From: Plazaster borealis
Lineage: Eukaryota; Echinodermata; Asteroidea; Forcipulatida; Labidiasteridae
Reading direction: 5' to 3'
DNA length: 64,000 nt
NCBI GenBank assembly: GCA_021014325.1
Contig: CM037467.1
Span: forward strand, 11,794,773 to 11,858,772
Numbering within the stretch: the first letter of the stretch is position 1; each line of letters opens with the position of its first letter. The position numbers and the translations under genes were made by a program. The notes under the pieces are model-generated. The model had not been told where the DNA came from, searched no databases, and worked only from the letters and a program-made list of their open reading frames with translations. Shown in pieces: positions 11,065 through 21,456 of the stretch.

Positions 11065-13037
11065 CGATATGTACATTGAATAGGTTTACTTACCCGTTAA
11101 TTTAATTTTCAATCGTAAAGCTTACCATTTCTTAACTCCTGAATCGATTTACATATTTTGGTTTGGTACCAATCGATCGATGGCTTGATGTGTTTATCGA
11201 ATTATCGCTTGATTAAAGAAAAAGAAAAGGTTAAAACAAATTATCGACTGTTTTGATAACCGATATACTGTTTGTTTATTTGGGCAGAGTGACCAACCTC
11301 ACATGTGTGTTTACACCTACGTAGAGGTTAAATTCGACTGGGATGTAATCCGAGATATACTCGAGTCACGGACCATGGGTGTGAGTTTAATCAATATATT
11401 GTTTAATTGATAAATTTAGATGTACCATTTCCACAAAACAATCGATTATCTATAACTAATTGTACGCCCTGCTTTTCATGTTGTCTGCGTGCGAACTGCG
11501 TAGGTCTTTGTAGTTGTAACTATCATTTGATCTAACAAATACTTAGTTACAGCAAGCCCTTCACGCCTGGGTCCAGTTTAATAGAGCTGGTTAAGCACAG
11601 AAAGTAGCTAAGCGCAACACCAATATGCTTAGTAGAATAAATAAGGTTACCGGACAAAAAACCATGCCACATGTACCATTTGTGACTGGTATCCTGCTCA
11701 TTTTTGCTTCGCACAAAATCGTTAAGCAATATATTTTCTACTTAGCTAAGGCAGCTCCATGAAATTGGGACCAGGTTGTTTCTCGGTTGCTATGTACAGA
11801 AATCGAGCGCACTAAAGAACATTATTGACTGGAAGAATAGAGACCCTCGATGTATCACTGTTACGGGTGTGGTCTGTTTTTGCACACACAGCATTTCCTA
11901 ACAAAGAGCACTCCGTCACTGCATCATTTGAAACATATATATTATTCTTAATTGTTTCTATTTCGGGCAGGCATACGAAGCACTTCTTAAGAAGTTCTAC
12001 CGTAAGATGTTCTGCTGGGCTGACGAGTGGGCACTTCTCTCCGAGAAAGACGTGGAGAAAATGGAGACAGATACCCAGTCGGAACTTAACCGGGTGAGTT
12101 TCGTAGTAGTCACGTGATACCTAACTAATTATTACGTAACCAGGGCCCAATTTTGATTTTATTCAATTTATTTAATTCGTAACATAATAAAAGATAATTC
12201 GTTTCGATAGGCCTGACGTCATACCAACGTAACTACTGAAAACCGGACTTGACGAAATGACGGCCTACTTACGAACAACGTAACAGATTACGTAACCGGA
12301 CTTGACGAAATTACAGTCTGCATACGAGCGTAACTGATCACATAACAATAGGCCTACTTCAGACCATACTACACTAGACTTGCGGGGGGGGGGCGGAAGG
12401 GGTTGTGCAATCATTTGCAATTGCGTTTTGGGTACACTCCATTTTTAAAAGAGGTGATTACCGTTTAATTAAAGAGCGGCTGGCCATTTTAAATATTACC
12501 TTGTTATGGCCGAATAGAAATCGTAGATACCGATTAATAACCACGAAATGACAGCCTACTTACGAACGTAAATGATTTTGTTCGTATCTAAAATAAGAAA
12601 AAAAAATCATTATTTTCATAGCATCAGTTAATTCCGATCGATAGGCCTGTCGTCATACCAACGTAACTACTGACGTGATGTAATGTAGACTTGACGTAAT
12701 GACAGACTACGAGCGTAACAGATTACGTAAACCGGACTTGACGAAACGACGGCCTACTTACGGACGTCACAAATTACGTAACTGGACTTAGAAATGACGG
12801 TTTACTTACGAACGTAACAGATTACGTAATCAGACTTGACGAAATGACACCCTATACACACGAACGTAACAATACGACATAAATTTGCATTTTGATATCA
12901 ATTTGTCACACAGACCATTTTCTTTTTGTTTACCCCATGCAAGTGTTTTTTCCTGAAACAATATTTCTGTTCCACAACAGATCCGCGACGAGGGAGAAGT
13001 GCGTGGACATCATGAAGGAGTAAGACCCGCTTACTAA
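5520..13037 (+). CDS. Phosphatidylinositol transfer protein homologue with an N-terminal signal peptide (10 exons, 275 aa)
   Basis: Exons: 5520-5590, 5987-6017, 7916-8052, 8360-8456, 8607-8687, 10493-10561, 10760-10828, 11288-11380, 11971-12093, 12981-13037. All junctions are GT/AG and the phases join exactly (828 nt). From residue 19 the product follows class I PITP end to end: LLPYSVDE, SIAEAS..ETGGGEGV, FTHKI (72-74 = THK), HEKSW, RGPL..W, MCVYTYVEVKF, FCWADEW and KMETDTQSEL. Human PITP-alpha has 271 residues. Family role: one-for-one carriage of phosphatidylinositol or phosphatidylcholine between membranes, normally in cytosol. Residues 1-18 (MKLVFAVAVLVFASYGNA) look like a cleavable signal peptide with a G-N-A cleavage motif; no KDEL or N-glycosylation sequon is seen. 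T59, K61 and E248 of PITP-alpha are kept, but N90 is F102 and the WW pair is W203-D204. The family call is firm; secretion is inference. Confidence 0.92.
6162..6307. mobile_element. Near-perfect foldback (hairpin) element in PITP intron 2
   Basis: Arms 6162-6220 and 6249-6307 are inverted copies that differ at one position out of 59 by eye, with a 28-nt loop. The arm contains TTTGCGGTAACACCATGT, which reappears at about 54558-54574 in KARS1. A degenerate relative of the right arm and its flank lies at about 6735-6850. It is a miniature inverted-repeat element, and the low arm divergence suggests it is recent. Confidence 0.8.
6898..6985 (+). repeat. Homopolymer tracts (T then G) in PITP intron 2
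   Basis: A TTG-rich run passes into about 20 T and then about 16 G, followed by further G/T-rich sequence to about 7210. It creates long but meaningless open frames. Assembly across it may be unreliable. Confidence 0.9.
7406..7721. repeat. Tandem duplication of about 160 bp in PITP intron 2
   Basis: Units 7406-7569 and 7572-7721 share TATTTATGGCGTCAAATGTA, CTACCGGTAACCAT, TGTTCTACATG and CAGGGTGGTTTAGAAATATC. An A-run within each unit differs greatly in length. Confidence 0.85.
8163..8325 (+). mobile_element. tRNA-derived SINE in PITP intron 3
   Basis: It starts with an A-box-like TGGCCGAGTGGTCTAGCAC and has a B-box-like TTCAAATCTCG, followed by the shared family body GTCCTTGAGCAAG..ACTT. 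Related copies are at 25049, 28083 and, inverted, at 47575 and 48358. The head resembles a Leu/Ser-type tRNA, but there is no intact cloverleaf. Confidence 0.75.
8725..8899. mobile_element. MITE family E with TAGACCTT termini
   Basis: Inverted termini TAGACCTTGTACATTGACGTCAT and ATGACGTCATTAGGCATAAGGTCTA enclose a body that includes GTACGCGCGGCGC and TTTTGACCTCTAG. A second copy is at 39130-39302. It lies in PITP intron 5. Confidence 0.8.
9305..9849. mobile_element. MITE family D cluster with a nested hairpin
   Basis: Two partial or whole copies of the family (about 9305-9477 and 9618-9849) carry repeated TAACACC/GGTGTTA motifs and end in TTTGCAGTGTA or GGTTGCAGTGTA. Between them lies a separate long hairpin (9502-9601). 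Other copies are at 17466-17708 and 23115-23321. It lies in PITP intron 5. Confidence 0.7.
9502..9601. repeat. Long hairpin within the family D cluster
   Basis: Arms starting GGGTCCAAATTTATGGCTCT and ending CATACATTTGGACCC pair over about 46 bp. The centre is GGAATTCTGCGCTTACGGGG, followed by its near-complement. It looks like one foldback inserted into another. Confidence 0.8.
9869..10260. mobile_element. MITE family B copy in PITP intron 5
   Basis: It opens AAAGGGAGAATATACCTTTGG and ends in CTTTAA. Internally it has a GAGAAACGTTTC palindrome and TTACGGATTATTCTTCCTGCG. Copies are at 21457-21848, 32583-32874 and 47066-47450, and the termini resemble family A. Confidence 0.75.
10978..11064 (+). 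repeat. GATT tetranucleotide microsatellite
   Basis: Runs of GATT, TGAT and TGGT units lie in PITP intron 7. Simple repeat. Confidence 0.9.
11578..11773. mobile_element. MITE family F copy in PITP intron 8
   Basis: Inverted termini read TGGGTCCAGTTTAATAGAGCT and CTCCATGAAATTGGGACCA. The body has CACATGTACCATTTGTGACTGG and TTAAGCAATAT. The family is also at 13522-13716, 37573-37773 and about 54824-55014, with fragments near 29060-29250 and 61955-62235. Confidence 0.75.
12180..12885. repeat. Degenerate minisatellite in PITP intron 9
   Basis: Repeated blocks of the kind CTTGACGAAATGACGGCCTA, CTTACGAACGTAAC and GATTACGTAACCGGA occur many times with variable spacing. The intron has no other recognisable content. 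Confidence 0.75.
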
Positions 13038-13165
13038 ACGATTTCGAAAATGGTGACGTCACAAGAATCCAAACCCAGAGCCTGTAAACTTACTTAAGGA
13101 CTAATTCAGTTTCAATAGTAATGGTTTATAATCAACGAGGGTGGTTCACGTTATTAAATATTTTG

Positions 13166-13171
13166 AATAAA
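13166..13171 (+). terminator. Polyadenylation signal of the PITP-like gene
   Basis: AATAAA lies 129 bp after the stop codon. The segmental duplication begins only about 30 bp later, so the duplicated block starts almost exactly at the transcript end. Confidence 0.65.
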
Positions 13172-13200
13172 ATCATAAATTATAAAGCACCCTTTCAAAG

Positions 13201-14750
13201 GGACTGTACGCAATTCGTAAATAATGACAAAAGGGCAGGGTTGACCCTCCTTTAAGATTGATCTATAATGTAATGAGTATTGTACATTTTTAACGATGCA
13301 TACATGTTTTGTGCAACTCAATATAGCCAAAGCGAGGCCAGAAAGAAAATAGTCTGGTGCCGTTAAAAAAACAGGAAGTACAAACAGCTTTGTCATTGTT
13401 TAATACAGCAAATCTGACAAACATGGCCGCAGTTTGAGATCCTGTTAGAGAAAAGCAATGCGTCACACACGCGCGCATCTGTTGCACCATGCGCGCCCAA
13501 ACATTTTCGCTACTTTCGGCCTGGGCCCAATTTCATTGAGATGCGTAAGCACAAAAACTAACTATGCACAACAAAATTGCATTTACCAGAACAGGGTTAC
13601 AAGCCAAAATACCATGTCACGTGTACAATTTGTGACTGGTGTCCTTCTCATTTCTGCTAAGCAGAAAATTGTTGAGCAATATTTTCCGATTAAGCAGCTT
13701 TATGAAATTGGGCCCAGCTCCCCAGCCGGCAAACATTTTGTGTGTAATTTCACCAAAAAAGAATCACAAATTTCACCGTTCAAAGGTATTTCTTACGAGA
13801 GAAACTTATAATTCTAAGCAGGCCTCGAGTCTCTGACGATTATTATCTAAAAAGCCAATTCCGATTAGGAAACTTTTCTTGCATAAATCCTCATAACAAA
13901 ACTAGTTCAATGCAACTCCTATGGGCTTCTGGTAATCTGTGGAGCCAGTTTGGGTGAAGTGGGCGTGGCTTACAGTGGAATTACGTCACACTTACGAACA
14001 AGACAGGGTTTTTTAACCGTGACCAACAAAATTCCTTTTTTCCACTTGTTTTTATATTAAGGTAGCAGAACATGAAACAATCAGTGTTCCAATGATATAC
14101 TTGCGTTCTTATATAAGGCAACCGATTTATAATCTGCAACTGAATAGTGTTTTTCATGAACGGAGTGGTATTAGACACGTCAGAACTGGCTCCTCACATG
14201 TCACCATAATGTTACAAGTGTTTTATAAAAGATTATAACTGCGGGGTCTAAGCGTACGGTCCTTTTCAACATTGATTCGCTGATTTTTCGCTGGTAAAAT
14301 GTGTACAGCTAGACTTGAGGGCGCACTTCACGATGGCCGGAGTTTAGCTCGTGCTTTTCAGTAAATACCAAATAAAAATAAAATTGCTAACAACATTTTG
14401 TTTATTTGGTTTTTAATTGGTGAAGCCTGTAGCATGTTTTTAATTTTGTTTATGTCTGTTAGGCCTAACCACATTATAAAAGAAAAGCAGAGATCAAATC
14501 AATGTAAATCACAAAGAAAGTTGTTTAATTGATTAGTTTAAATTGTCGGTGGAGGGAGTCAGTATTGTTTTGATTAATTCATATCAGGAATAAATGTCCA
14601 TTATTGCATCAAATTTGATTGTGGAAGTTTGATATAATTGATCAGGCGAGACTAACTAAGCATTAGAATCACCTAATGGGTGGAAGACGCCATTAAAATA
14701 AATAATACCCCCATCACACAGGGGTCGATGGGGTCAAACAATGGAAACGT
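13201..14750. repeat. Segmental duplication, right copy, part A
   Basis: This is the counterpart of 1-1690 in the same orientation. It carries a family F MITE (13522-13716) that copy 1 lacks, and has an empty TTAA site (14057-14060) where copy 1 carries a family A MITE. Confidence 0.8.
13522..13716. mobile_element. MITE family F copy, absent from the paralogous segment
   Basis: The termini TGGGCCCAATTTCAT and ATGAAATTGGGCCCA are exact inverted repeats. The corresponding place in the left duplicate (about 287-295) reads straight from CGGCC into AGCTCC with no insertion. Confidence 0.85.
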
Positions 14751-16200
14751 GCCTGTGCGCAGGCGCCAAGCAAAACTCTCAGCCAATGGCTTGCTCTGTC
14801 CCCTAGTGCCGGAGCCAAAGCCGCTGAGCTGGGCGTGTACGCATGCTCATCGAACCATTTCCCTATACCCAATGTCCACCGGTCACCTCCTCCTGAATTG
14901 ACCTCTATCAATAAAAATGTAGCTCTATGTATAGAAATATATGACCACGTTGTTGACAAACAGCCGTTTCAAATAGGAGACTTTGGGACGGTAGGTGGCA
15001 GCAGACATCATGTAAAATTTCCGTTGAACACAGAGCATGTTCCGGACACTGGATGACATGTTGCTACGAGCCACGTATTGCGATGCTGATCGGGTAAAAG
15101 CCGACTCCCATGTTCGTTCTTTCTTTATACCATGATCATTTCTGGCGTATCTTCTTTGAATCACCCCTATAAGGTTCCTCTTGAATGAGAGTGGCAAAAT
15201 GTCTCTCTGGTAGCCTCAGCACTTTGTTACACCAATGAGCCACGTATTGCGATGCTGACCGGATGCTGACCGGATGGCACCTCTCCATTGTACATAGGCT
15301 ACCTATAGAGTGTGTCCTCTCTGTGTTCCATTATAAATTTACCTTAACGTTCCTCTTGAATGAGAGTGGCAAAATGTCTCCATGGGGCCCTCAGTACTTT
15401 GTTATGCACCAATGGGTTGACTCTCAGTAATGGCACGTGCAGACCAAACTTTACTCAGTAAATTTGCTGCATCCAAGCATCCCCGAAAGGGTACTTTCAA
15501 GACACATACTCGCCAGTGTGACATCATCATTTAATTTATTTAATTACACACCCAACAGCATAATTAGCGCAAATAACAGGATGAATAGGAAATGAGAAGA
15601 AAATGTTCAATTTTTATATGTGGGAGAAAAACACCGAAAATGTGGAAAGCCCAGGCAATCAGTACTGAAAACCAAATCCACATGCAAGGCTCCGGTGTGA
15701 TGTGGGATTCGAATCAGGGGTCCTCAGAGGTGAAAGGCTGGAACTAAGAAACCACTGAACCAACCTGGTCTACATTGTATCAGCGCAAGCAAAATATTAT
15801 TACGGATGACTGGTGCGGATGTGATTGTAAACCACATCCAGTCAAAGCCATAAATAGAAGGATAAAACATCGAGAATTAGCAATAAAGGCATACCATACC
15901 GGTCACTTAGTGTAAGTGCCCCCAAGACGAGGCAAACAGCTTTATTGCTTACGTTGATTAAAATATGCTTCAGACCATTCCTCCAGAGCCATGTCAGATT
16001 GTCAACAAACATGTCAGATTGTCAGATTGTCAATGCAAAAAGCATTTTACCTGCCGGACGGAGACTCATTCACTAAATGCATATTCCTCACGATTAGCTT
16101 TGAGAGAAGTGTTATTGACAGCTTAATAAGGCGGCCTTGAAGGGACATCGTACACTTATCTTGAAAATACAATCTAAGATGTCCCATAGAAGTCACCGTA
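14751..16200. repeat. Segmental duplication, right copy, part B with inserted material
   Basis: From about 15225 the blocks of 3275-4015 recur in order, ending near 16195 with AATCTAAGATGTCCCATAGA. 14751-15224 is specific to this copy; it includes a short internal repeat (GCCACGTATTGCGATGCTGA, seen at about 15069 and 15239). No coding exon is seen. Confidence 0.65.
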
Positions 16201-16251
16201 AAGTGACAACCATGCAGGAATATTTATGTATATACATATTTTAGGGGCTTG

Positions 16252-16543
16252 TTAAAGGTATCGTACACGTTTGGTAATGACTCAAAATATATAGTAGCAT
16301 AAAAACTTACTTGGTAACAAGCAACGGAGAGCTGTTGATAGTATAAAACATTGTAGGAAACGACTCCCTCTGAAGAATCGTAGTTTTTGAGAAAGAGGTA
16401 ATTTCTCACGAAATCATTTTCTTGCACCTTCGATGACCAATTAAGCCCAAATTTTCACAGGCTTGTTATTTTATGCATATGTTGGGATACACCAGTGAGA
16501 ACATTGGTCTTTGACAACTTCCAAACGTGTTCAGTGCCTTTAA
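16252..16543. mobile_element. MITE family A, internally deleted copy
   Basis: It is bounded by TTAA on both sides, with termini AAAGGTATCGTACACGTTTGG and CCAAACGTGTTCAGTGCCTTT. Compared with full copies of about 373 bp, it lacks part of the central region. Confidence 0.85.
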
Positions 16544-17465
16544 TAGGTATACTCTGACATGTAACACCAGCTAGCTCCTTTCTTTGGTCGCGCATATTAG
16601 TGTCAAGTGCAGTTCCGTGAAAATAAAAGAAACGCATACAGTGCCATTAATTGAGAACATTAAACACGTCATACCAATAGCTCACGAACTGTTTCTGGTT
16701 AATACAAACAATCCAATGTTGTCCGCAGCTCGCTAAAGGTGTTTCAGTCATTGACTTTTCAACAAGTCGCAAACGTAAAAACAGACACTTCTGGGTGATT
16801 TATGCAGTTTCATCCATGAACCACTTTTTGGCTTTCCAGTTTTGACTTTTGTATTAACCAATTTGGCCAAACATGCCCGTATAACGGTGCTGCCATCTTG
16901 CCTTTTCCCTAATCGACTCAAAAAATAGTCTGTCTTTTTATCTTTTTCCTTTTTATCTATTATGCAGTGTTGCTGTATAATAACATGGGGAACATGACAA
17001 AATGGTGGGAGACAAGTGTATTGCATGGTGTAGCTATATTATCATATTGCAAATTACAGTATTGCACTTGTTTCCCGCTCAACATATTCATGACAGCCTT
17101 ATGACGTCATTGACTTCTCGAGATTCATGAGTCGTGTCTAGTGGGATGCGTTACCATGGTGACAAACCAAAAACAGACGTACACGTCCCGGTCGGCATCG
17201 CGGCCGTAGTAGATAGGAGTAATGCTGGAGGGTCACCCGTTGTAGTGATGCATGTTAATAATCAACAAAACTATTAAGTTATTAAGTAATAATTAAGTGG
17301 AGTCCCAATATCATAATTGCATAAAGAACAACACTCCGATGAAAAAGTCTTCAAGCCAATTTCAAAGCGAGATAAATATGAAAACAACAATTCAAGGACC
17401 TGGGATCTATCAATATTATCAGACTTACTTCTAGTTGACGTATAGATACATACATACATACATAC
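16544..17465. other. Intergenic, no recognised feature
   Basis: AT-rich single-copy sequence. The minus-strand open frames here have no family signature and no convincing splice context. Confidence 0.5.
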
Positions 17466-17708
17466 ACTACAAAAACTGGGGTGTTAAAATTTGCACCATG
17501 GGTGTTGTCACATATTGATACCGAAGAGAGAATCAACATTAATATAGGCCTATCATAGGGTGTTAGAATAACACCAATGTTTGCAAACACAATTAAATTT
17601 GTGTTATTTTAACACCCCTTAGATGTTAATTTTGATTCTTTCTTCGGTATTTATAATGTGACAACACCCATTGTGTCAATATTATAACACCCCAGTTTTT
17701 GCAGTGTA
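17466..17708. mobile_element. MITE family D, full copy
   Basis: The termini CACTACAAAAACTGGGGTGT and CACCCCAGTTTTTGCAGTGT form a nearly palindromic element of about 243 bp made of TAACACC and GGTGTTA motifs. Confidence 0.85.
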
Positions 17709-19549
17709 CAATAGAGTTTAACCCATCCAGTAATTGGCCAGGTATCGGGCGGCATAAAGCCGAACTACAAACTTTGCTCATTCGCGTCTTAATTGCAAAG
17801 GTGTACCCTTTTTACTGATATAAAACACAATAATTTTCCACATCTTAATGGTTTGTATATTTAAATAGACGGTGCATAATTAGTTTGTAATGAAGGAGAC
17901 AATTCACTTAGTCCTTGACACTGATACGAATTTCATGAAATGCTTATCTACATCTTGGGGTTCCTGAATAAGTGAGTTTTGAATTTATTGGTGATTTATC
18001 ATCCTGCCTTTTGCAAAATGTAAACAAGAATTTTGATACGAAAAACATTTTCATGGGATATGTTTTTTTTTTATACTTCTTTTTGAATTCAAAGCAATTG
18101 AGATTTCACGCCGTTCTGATGATTACAGCAGATTAGTGCCAATAAGGCCAATCACACAGCACCGAGTCAAACATATCACGACGCTCGGCACTCACTCCCG
18201 AAGCCCTAATCAAACTGCAAACAGCACCTGACATTATAGTTTCGATCAAAAGAGAAACCCTGTAGCAGGTGCTGTTCCGAGTATGTCATCAACGATTTAA
18301 TATTCTGGTGCGTCGAGGGACCCCGTATACAAAGATTCGAGTGCATGGACCAGCATTATAACGGTCGAAGAATTTGAAAGCGCTGCATAAGCACGTGGAT
18401 GTTTGTATGGCTTTACGCTACTGCCCGTAGCAACCAATGATAAGGATCTATCCGTCCGTGCTCCCATCGAACTCATCTTGTGATTGTGGCATTCTGGACG
18501 TCTTCTCAGATCGACCTTTCGGCCTGCATCTTCAAGGCTGTACCGCTATAGTGGATAATCATACAACCATTCGGTCTGGATGACTATCTACAGGAAGTTC
18601 AGCTGCGATGGCAACCACACAGGGACGACTATAGGAAAACCACCAACAACGTATTTTTACAACGTGGCTTTGTATCCAGTTGCTAAATGCGCGGGAAACC
18701 TACAGTGTTGTGCTCTATCAGTTGTCTGGTCTTGCATGTTATTCACAACTTTAAACAGTTCGATACTGTCATGATGAAACACGAGCCTGTATCAACTCTG
18801 AAATACGATATACGTTGAGAGTATATCAGCGAACGACTTTCGATCGAAAAGAAAACTATAGTCTTGCGTAATAATTTGAAAGCCAATACTGACCAGTGGA
18901 TCATCTCTCCAAACCATCATTACCTACAACCACGAGCAACGTTGAGCAAGAGTCTGCATTGCACCTGATTGTTTTCTTTACATGTACATGAGGTAAGTCA
19001 ATTAGTTGTGTGTCGTTTTATATACGGGTGTTGGATGAAACTCGTTTGGTTTGCCCTTGCCGTTACTGCCGGTAATTTAACAGGTTTCCTCCCTCGGCTC
19101 TCTGACACCGGCACGCTCGATTGAAGGCATCCGAACTTTACACCGTCCCTTCTTTCTCGTATAGTGTCTCCGGCGGCAGAAACCTCGCCTCCTATTTTAT
19201 ATTTATGAAAAGCTATGAATTCATTGTAGAATGCGGGTGAGCGGTTCTCTGCGAGCATTCTTTACTTCTGGCTCATTAATTTATGGAAGAAATCACCCCA
19301 TGGTGATAGTTTAAGAACACGTCGGAGAATAGCGCAGTTTTCTTGCATTGGTCTTGCCGCCTATACCTCCAACGCACTGCAAACATAAGTTGGTGAGTAC
19401 GGTAGGATTGAATTGGGTTGGTAATTCTCGAAAGGAAAAATTGGTCTTTAAATATATATTTTAATTTATTACTTTGTTTATGTTTTTATTTATTTATTGA
19501 TAGATATTACAACATCTTTATGCAGGATAAAAGATCAGCAAAAGCTGTT
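17709..19549. other. Intergenic, possible upstream non-coding exon of the urea transporter
   Basis: This stretch is largely free of recognisable repeats. At 18992 a strong donor (ATGAG followed by GTAAGT) closes a moderately GC-balanced region from about 18300. It could be a 5' untranslated exon that splices to the acceptor at 26994, but no other evidence supports that. No protein-coding exon is recognised. Confidence 0.25.
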
Positions 19550-19649
19550 TTACATCAATGTCCTGTAGACAACAGACTAAACAAATCAACAACAACAGCA
19601 ACAACAACAAAGAATAGAAAGGACAATATGATTAAAAGTACTACTATAA

Positions 19650-19875
19650 AGTACAGTTTCTTGTATAAACATTTTAAAATGGCAATGAAGGAGGAATTTT
19701 GAATAGAAGAAGAAATATTATTCCAAACTTTAGCACCGGCAAACTTAAAAGATTGTTTAAAACACAAGGCGTTGGGCTTATAGGGACAACAGCATTAAGA
19801 GAGTCTGCATTTCTAGTATTAAATACCATGCCTATTGAAGTAGGATAGGTATGGATCATTTTATTAGCAACCATA
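19650..19875 (-). pseudogene. Relic of a non-LTR retrotransposon reverse-transcriptase C-terminus
   Basis: On the minus strand one frame reads KFAGAKVWNNIS followed by IQNSSFIAILKCLYKKL. This matches the usual tail of LINE ORF2 proteins (F-K-x-x-G-A-K-x-W-N-x-hydrophobic, then F-K-x-x-L-K). Just upstream, in another frame, NTRNADSLNAVVPISPT fits the preceding region, so a frameshift separates them. It is a dead fragment; the clade is unresolved. Confidence 0.6.
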
Positions 19876-20039
19876 ATCGGGTTGGATTCGTTATAAACTA
19901 CATCATAAATTACAAAAAAAAAATCACATAAACTTTAAAACCAATAATCAACTTATTTTACAAAAATTGAAGCTGAGGTTAGAAAAAGAAAACGTTGATA
20001 TACAAAAATGGCCAGTTATATTACAAGATAAATGGATTA

Positions 20040-20615
20040 TTGACAGTCAAAAAGTACCTATGTCATTTACATTTACACCAGTATCAATCCTCCAAAGAAA
20101 TATTTATATGTAATAACTAATCAAAATCGTGAAAATATCACTTGAAACCGAAACAAATCACCGTGTTTTTTTAAGATTGCCGCATTTGATATGGACTACA
20201 CCGATCACGCACAAAATTGGTGCCAAACAGAAACCGTTTCTGTTTTGCGGTTATTTTCAAGCAACCAACAACCTAGACTTGATTCAAGTCCCGTTCTCGT
20301 GCAAGAGGTCTCCAAGCATATCGCGCCAACTAGCAAACAAGCCGTACAGAGCGCGCTCGCCGTCAAAATGTGGTCCCGAGAATGGGGCCCGCGTGCGGAA
20401 CAGGTTGGGGAATGCAGACCATCACAAAACAATAGTTTTATGGCGACGGCACGGGATTGGGCCTTGAGTCAAGTCTACCAACCACCGAAATCAGCTGCTG
20501 CGTTTAGTATATGTTTTCAGATACAGTTTCGAGTATGACTTCATTTCACAGGGAAATATTGTTTCACAGAAGAAATTGTTCAAGTATGATCTGTATAATC
20601 AGTCAGCTTTCAGAC
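20040..20615. other. Intergenic, no recognised feature
   Basis: Overlapping open frames on both strands over 20129-20538 have no recognisable domain, and no bordering splice sites make sense. Confidence 0.45.
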
Positions 20616-20988
20616 TTAAAGGCACTGTACACGTTTGGTAATTACTCAAAATATATATTAGCATAAAAACTATACTTGGTAACGACCAACAGAGAGCTGT
20701 TGATAGTATAAAACATTGTGAGAAACGATTCCCTGTGAAGTAACGTAGTTTTTGAGAAAGAGGTAATTTCTCACTAAAATAATAAAAGACTTCTTGCAAG
20801 AAGCCTTTTATTCCTATCTGAAAGCACACAAATTTGTACAACAAGGGTGTTTTTTCTTTCATCACTTTCTTGCAACCTCGATGACCAATTGAGCCCAAAT
20901 TTTCACAGGTTTGTTATTTTATGCATATGTTGGGATACAACAAGGACACTGGTCTTTGACAATTACCAAACGTGTTCAGTGCCTTTAA
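20616..20988. mobile_element. MITE family A, full-length copy
   Basis: A 373 bp element including TTAA at both ends, with termini AAAGGCACTGTACACGTTTGG and CCAAACGTGTTCAGTGCCTTT. It has a central GACTTCTTGCAAGAAGCC palindrome. Confidence 0.9.
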
Positions 20989-21456
20989 ACATTCTGTTGG
21001 TTTTTGTATCCTTACCAATCCTGTATAATACCTTCTAAAAAATGTGTTCCCATCACTCGATGGAGGCAGACTCTGATGCCATACGCAAGCTGTGAGAGAG
21101 TATAGACATTGATCATGGATGTTCGTCTGTCGGGTATCCTGTATACACAGTGTCTATGGAAGTTAGATTACCCAATCACTGTACAGGCCCCAGGCTATTT
21201 CTCTTTTCTTTTCACCATGCCTTGATATGAATACACCAAGTTGAATGTGAAACAAAACAAAATCAAAGTGGCTATTCTGTTGATACGGTCCCTTAAGAAT
21301 GTAGTTAGGGACCTTGTGAACTGTACAGATCTATATTATCTAAATTATAACCAAATCCTGAGTTGAGTTCATTGAGCAGTTGTCTGATGTTTGCTTTGTT
21401 TAAATCCTAAATAAACATGTAATATATTAATTGCTCGAACTCCATGCTGCAAGTCT
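20989..21456. other. Intergenic, no recognised feature
   Basis: Single-copy AT-rich sequence between two MITEs. No exon or RNA gene is seen. Confidence 0.45.

Noticed and set aside
20129..20538. Overlapping 112- and 115-codon plus-strand frames
   Set aside because: Two different frames and an antisense frame are open together, with no family signature or splice context.
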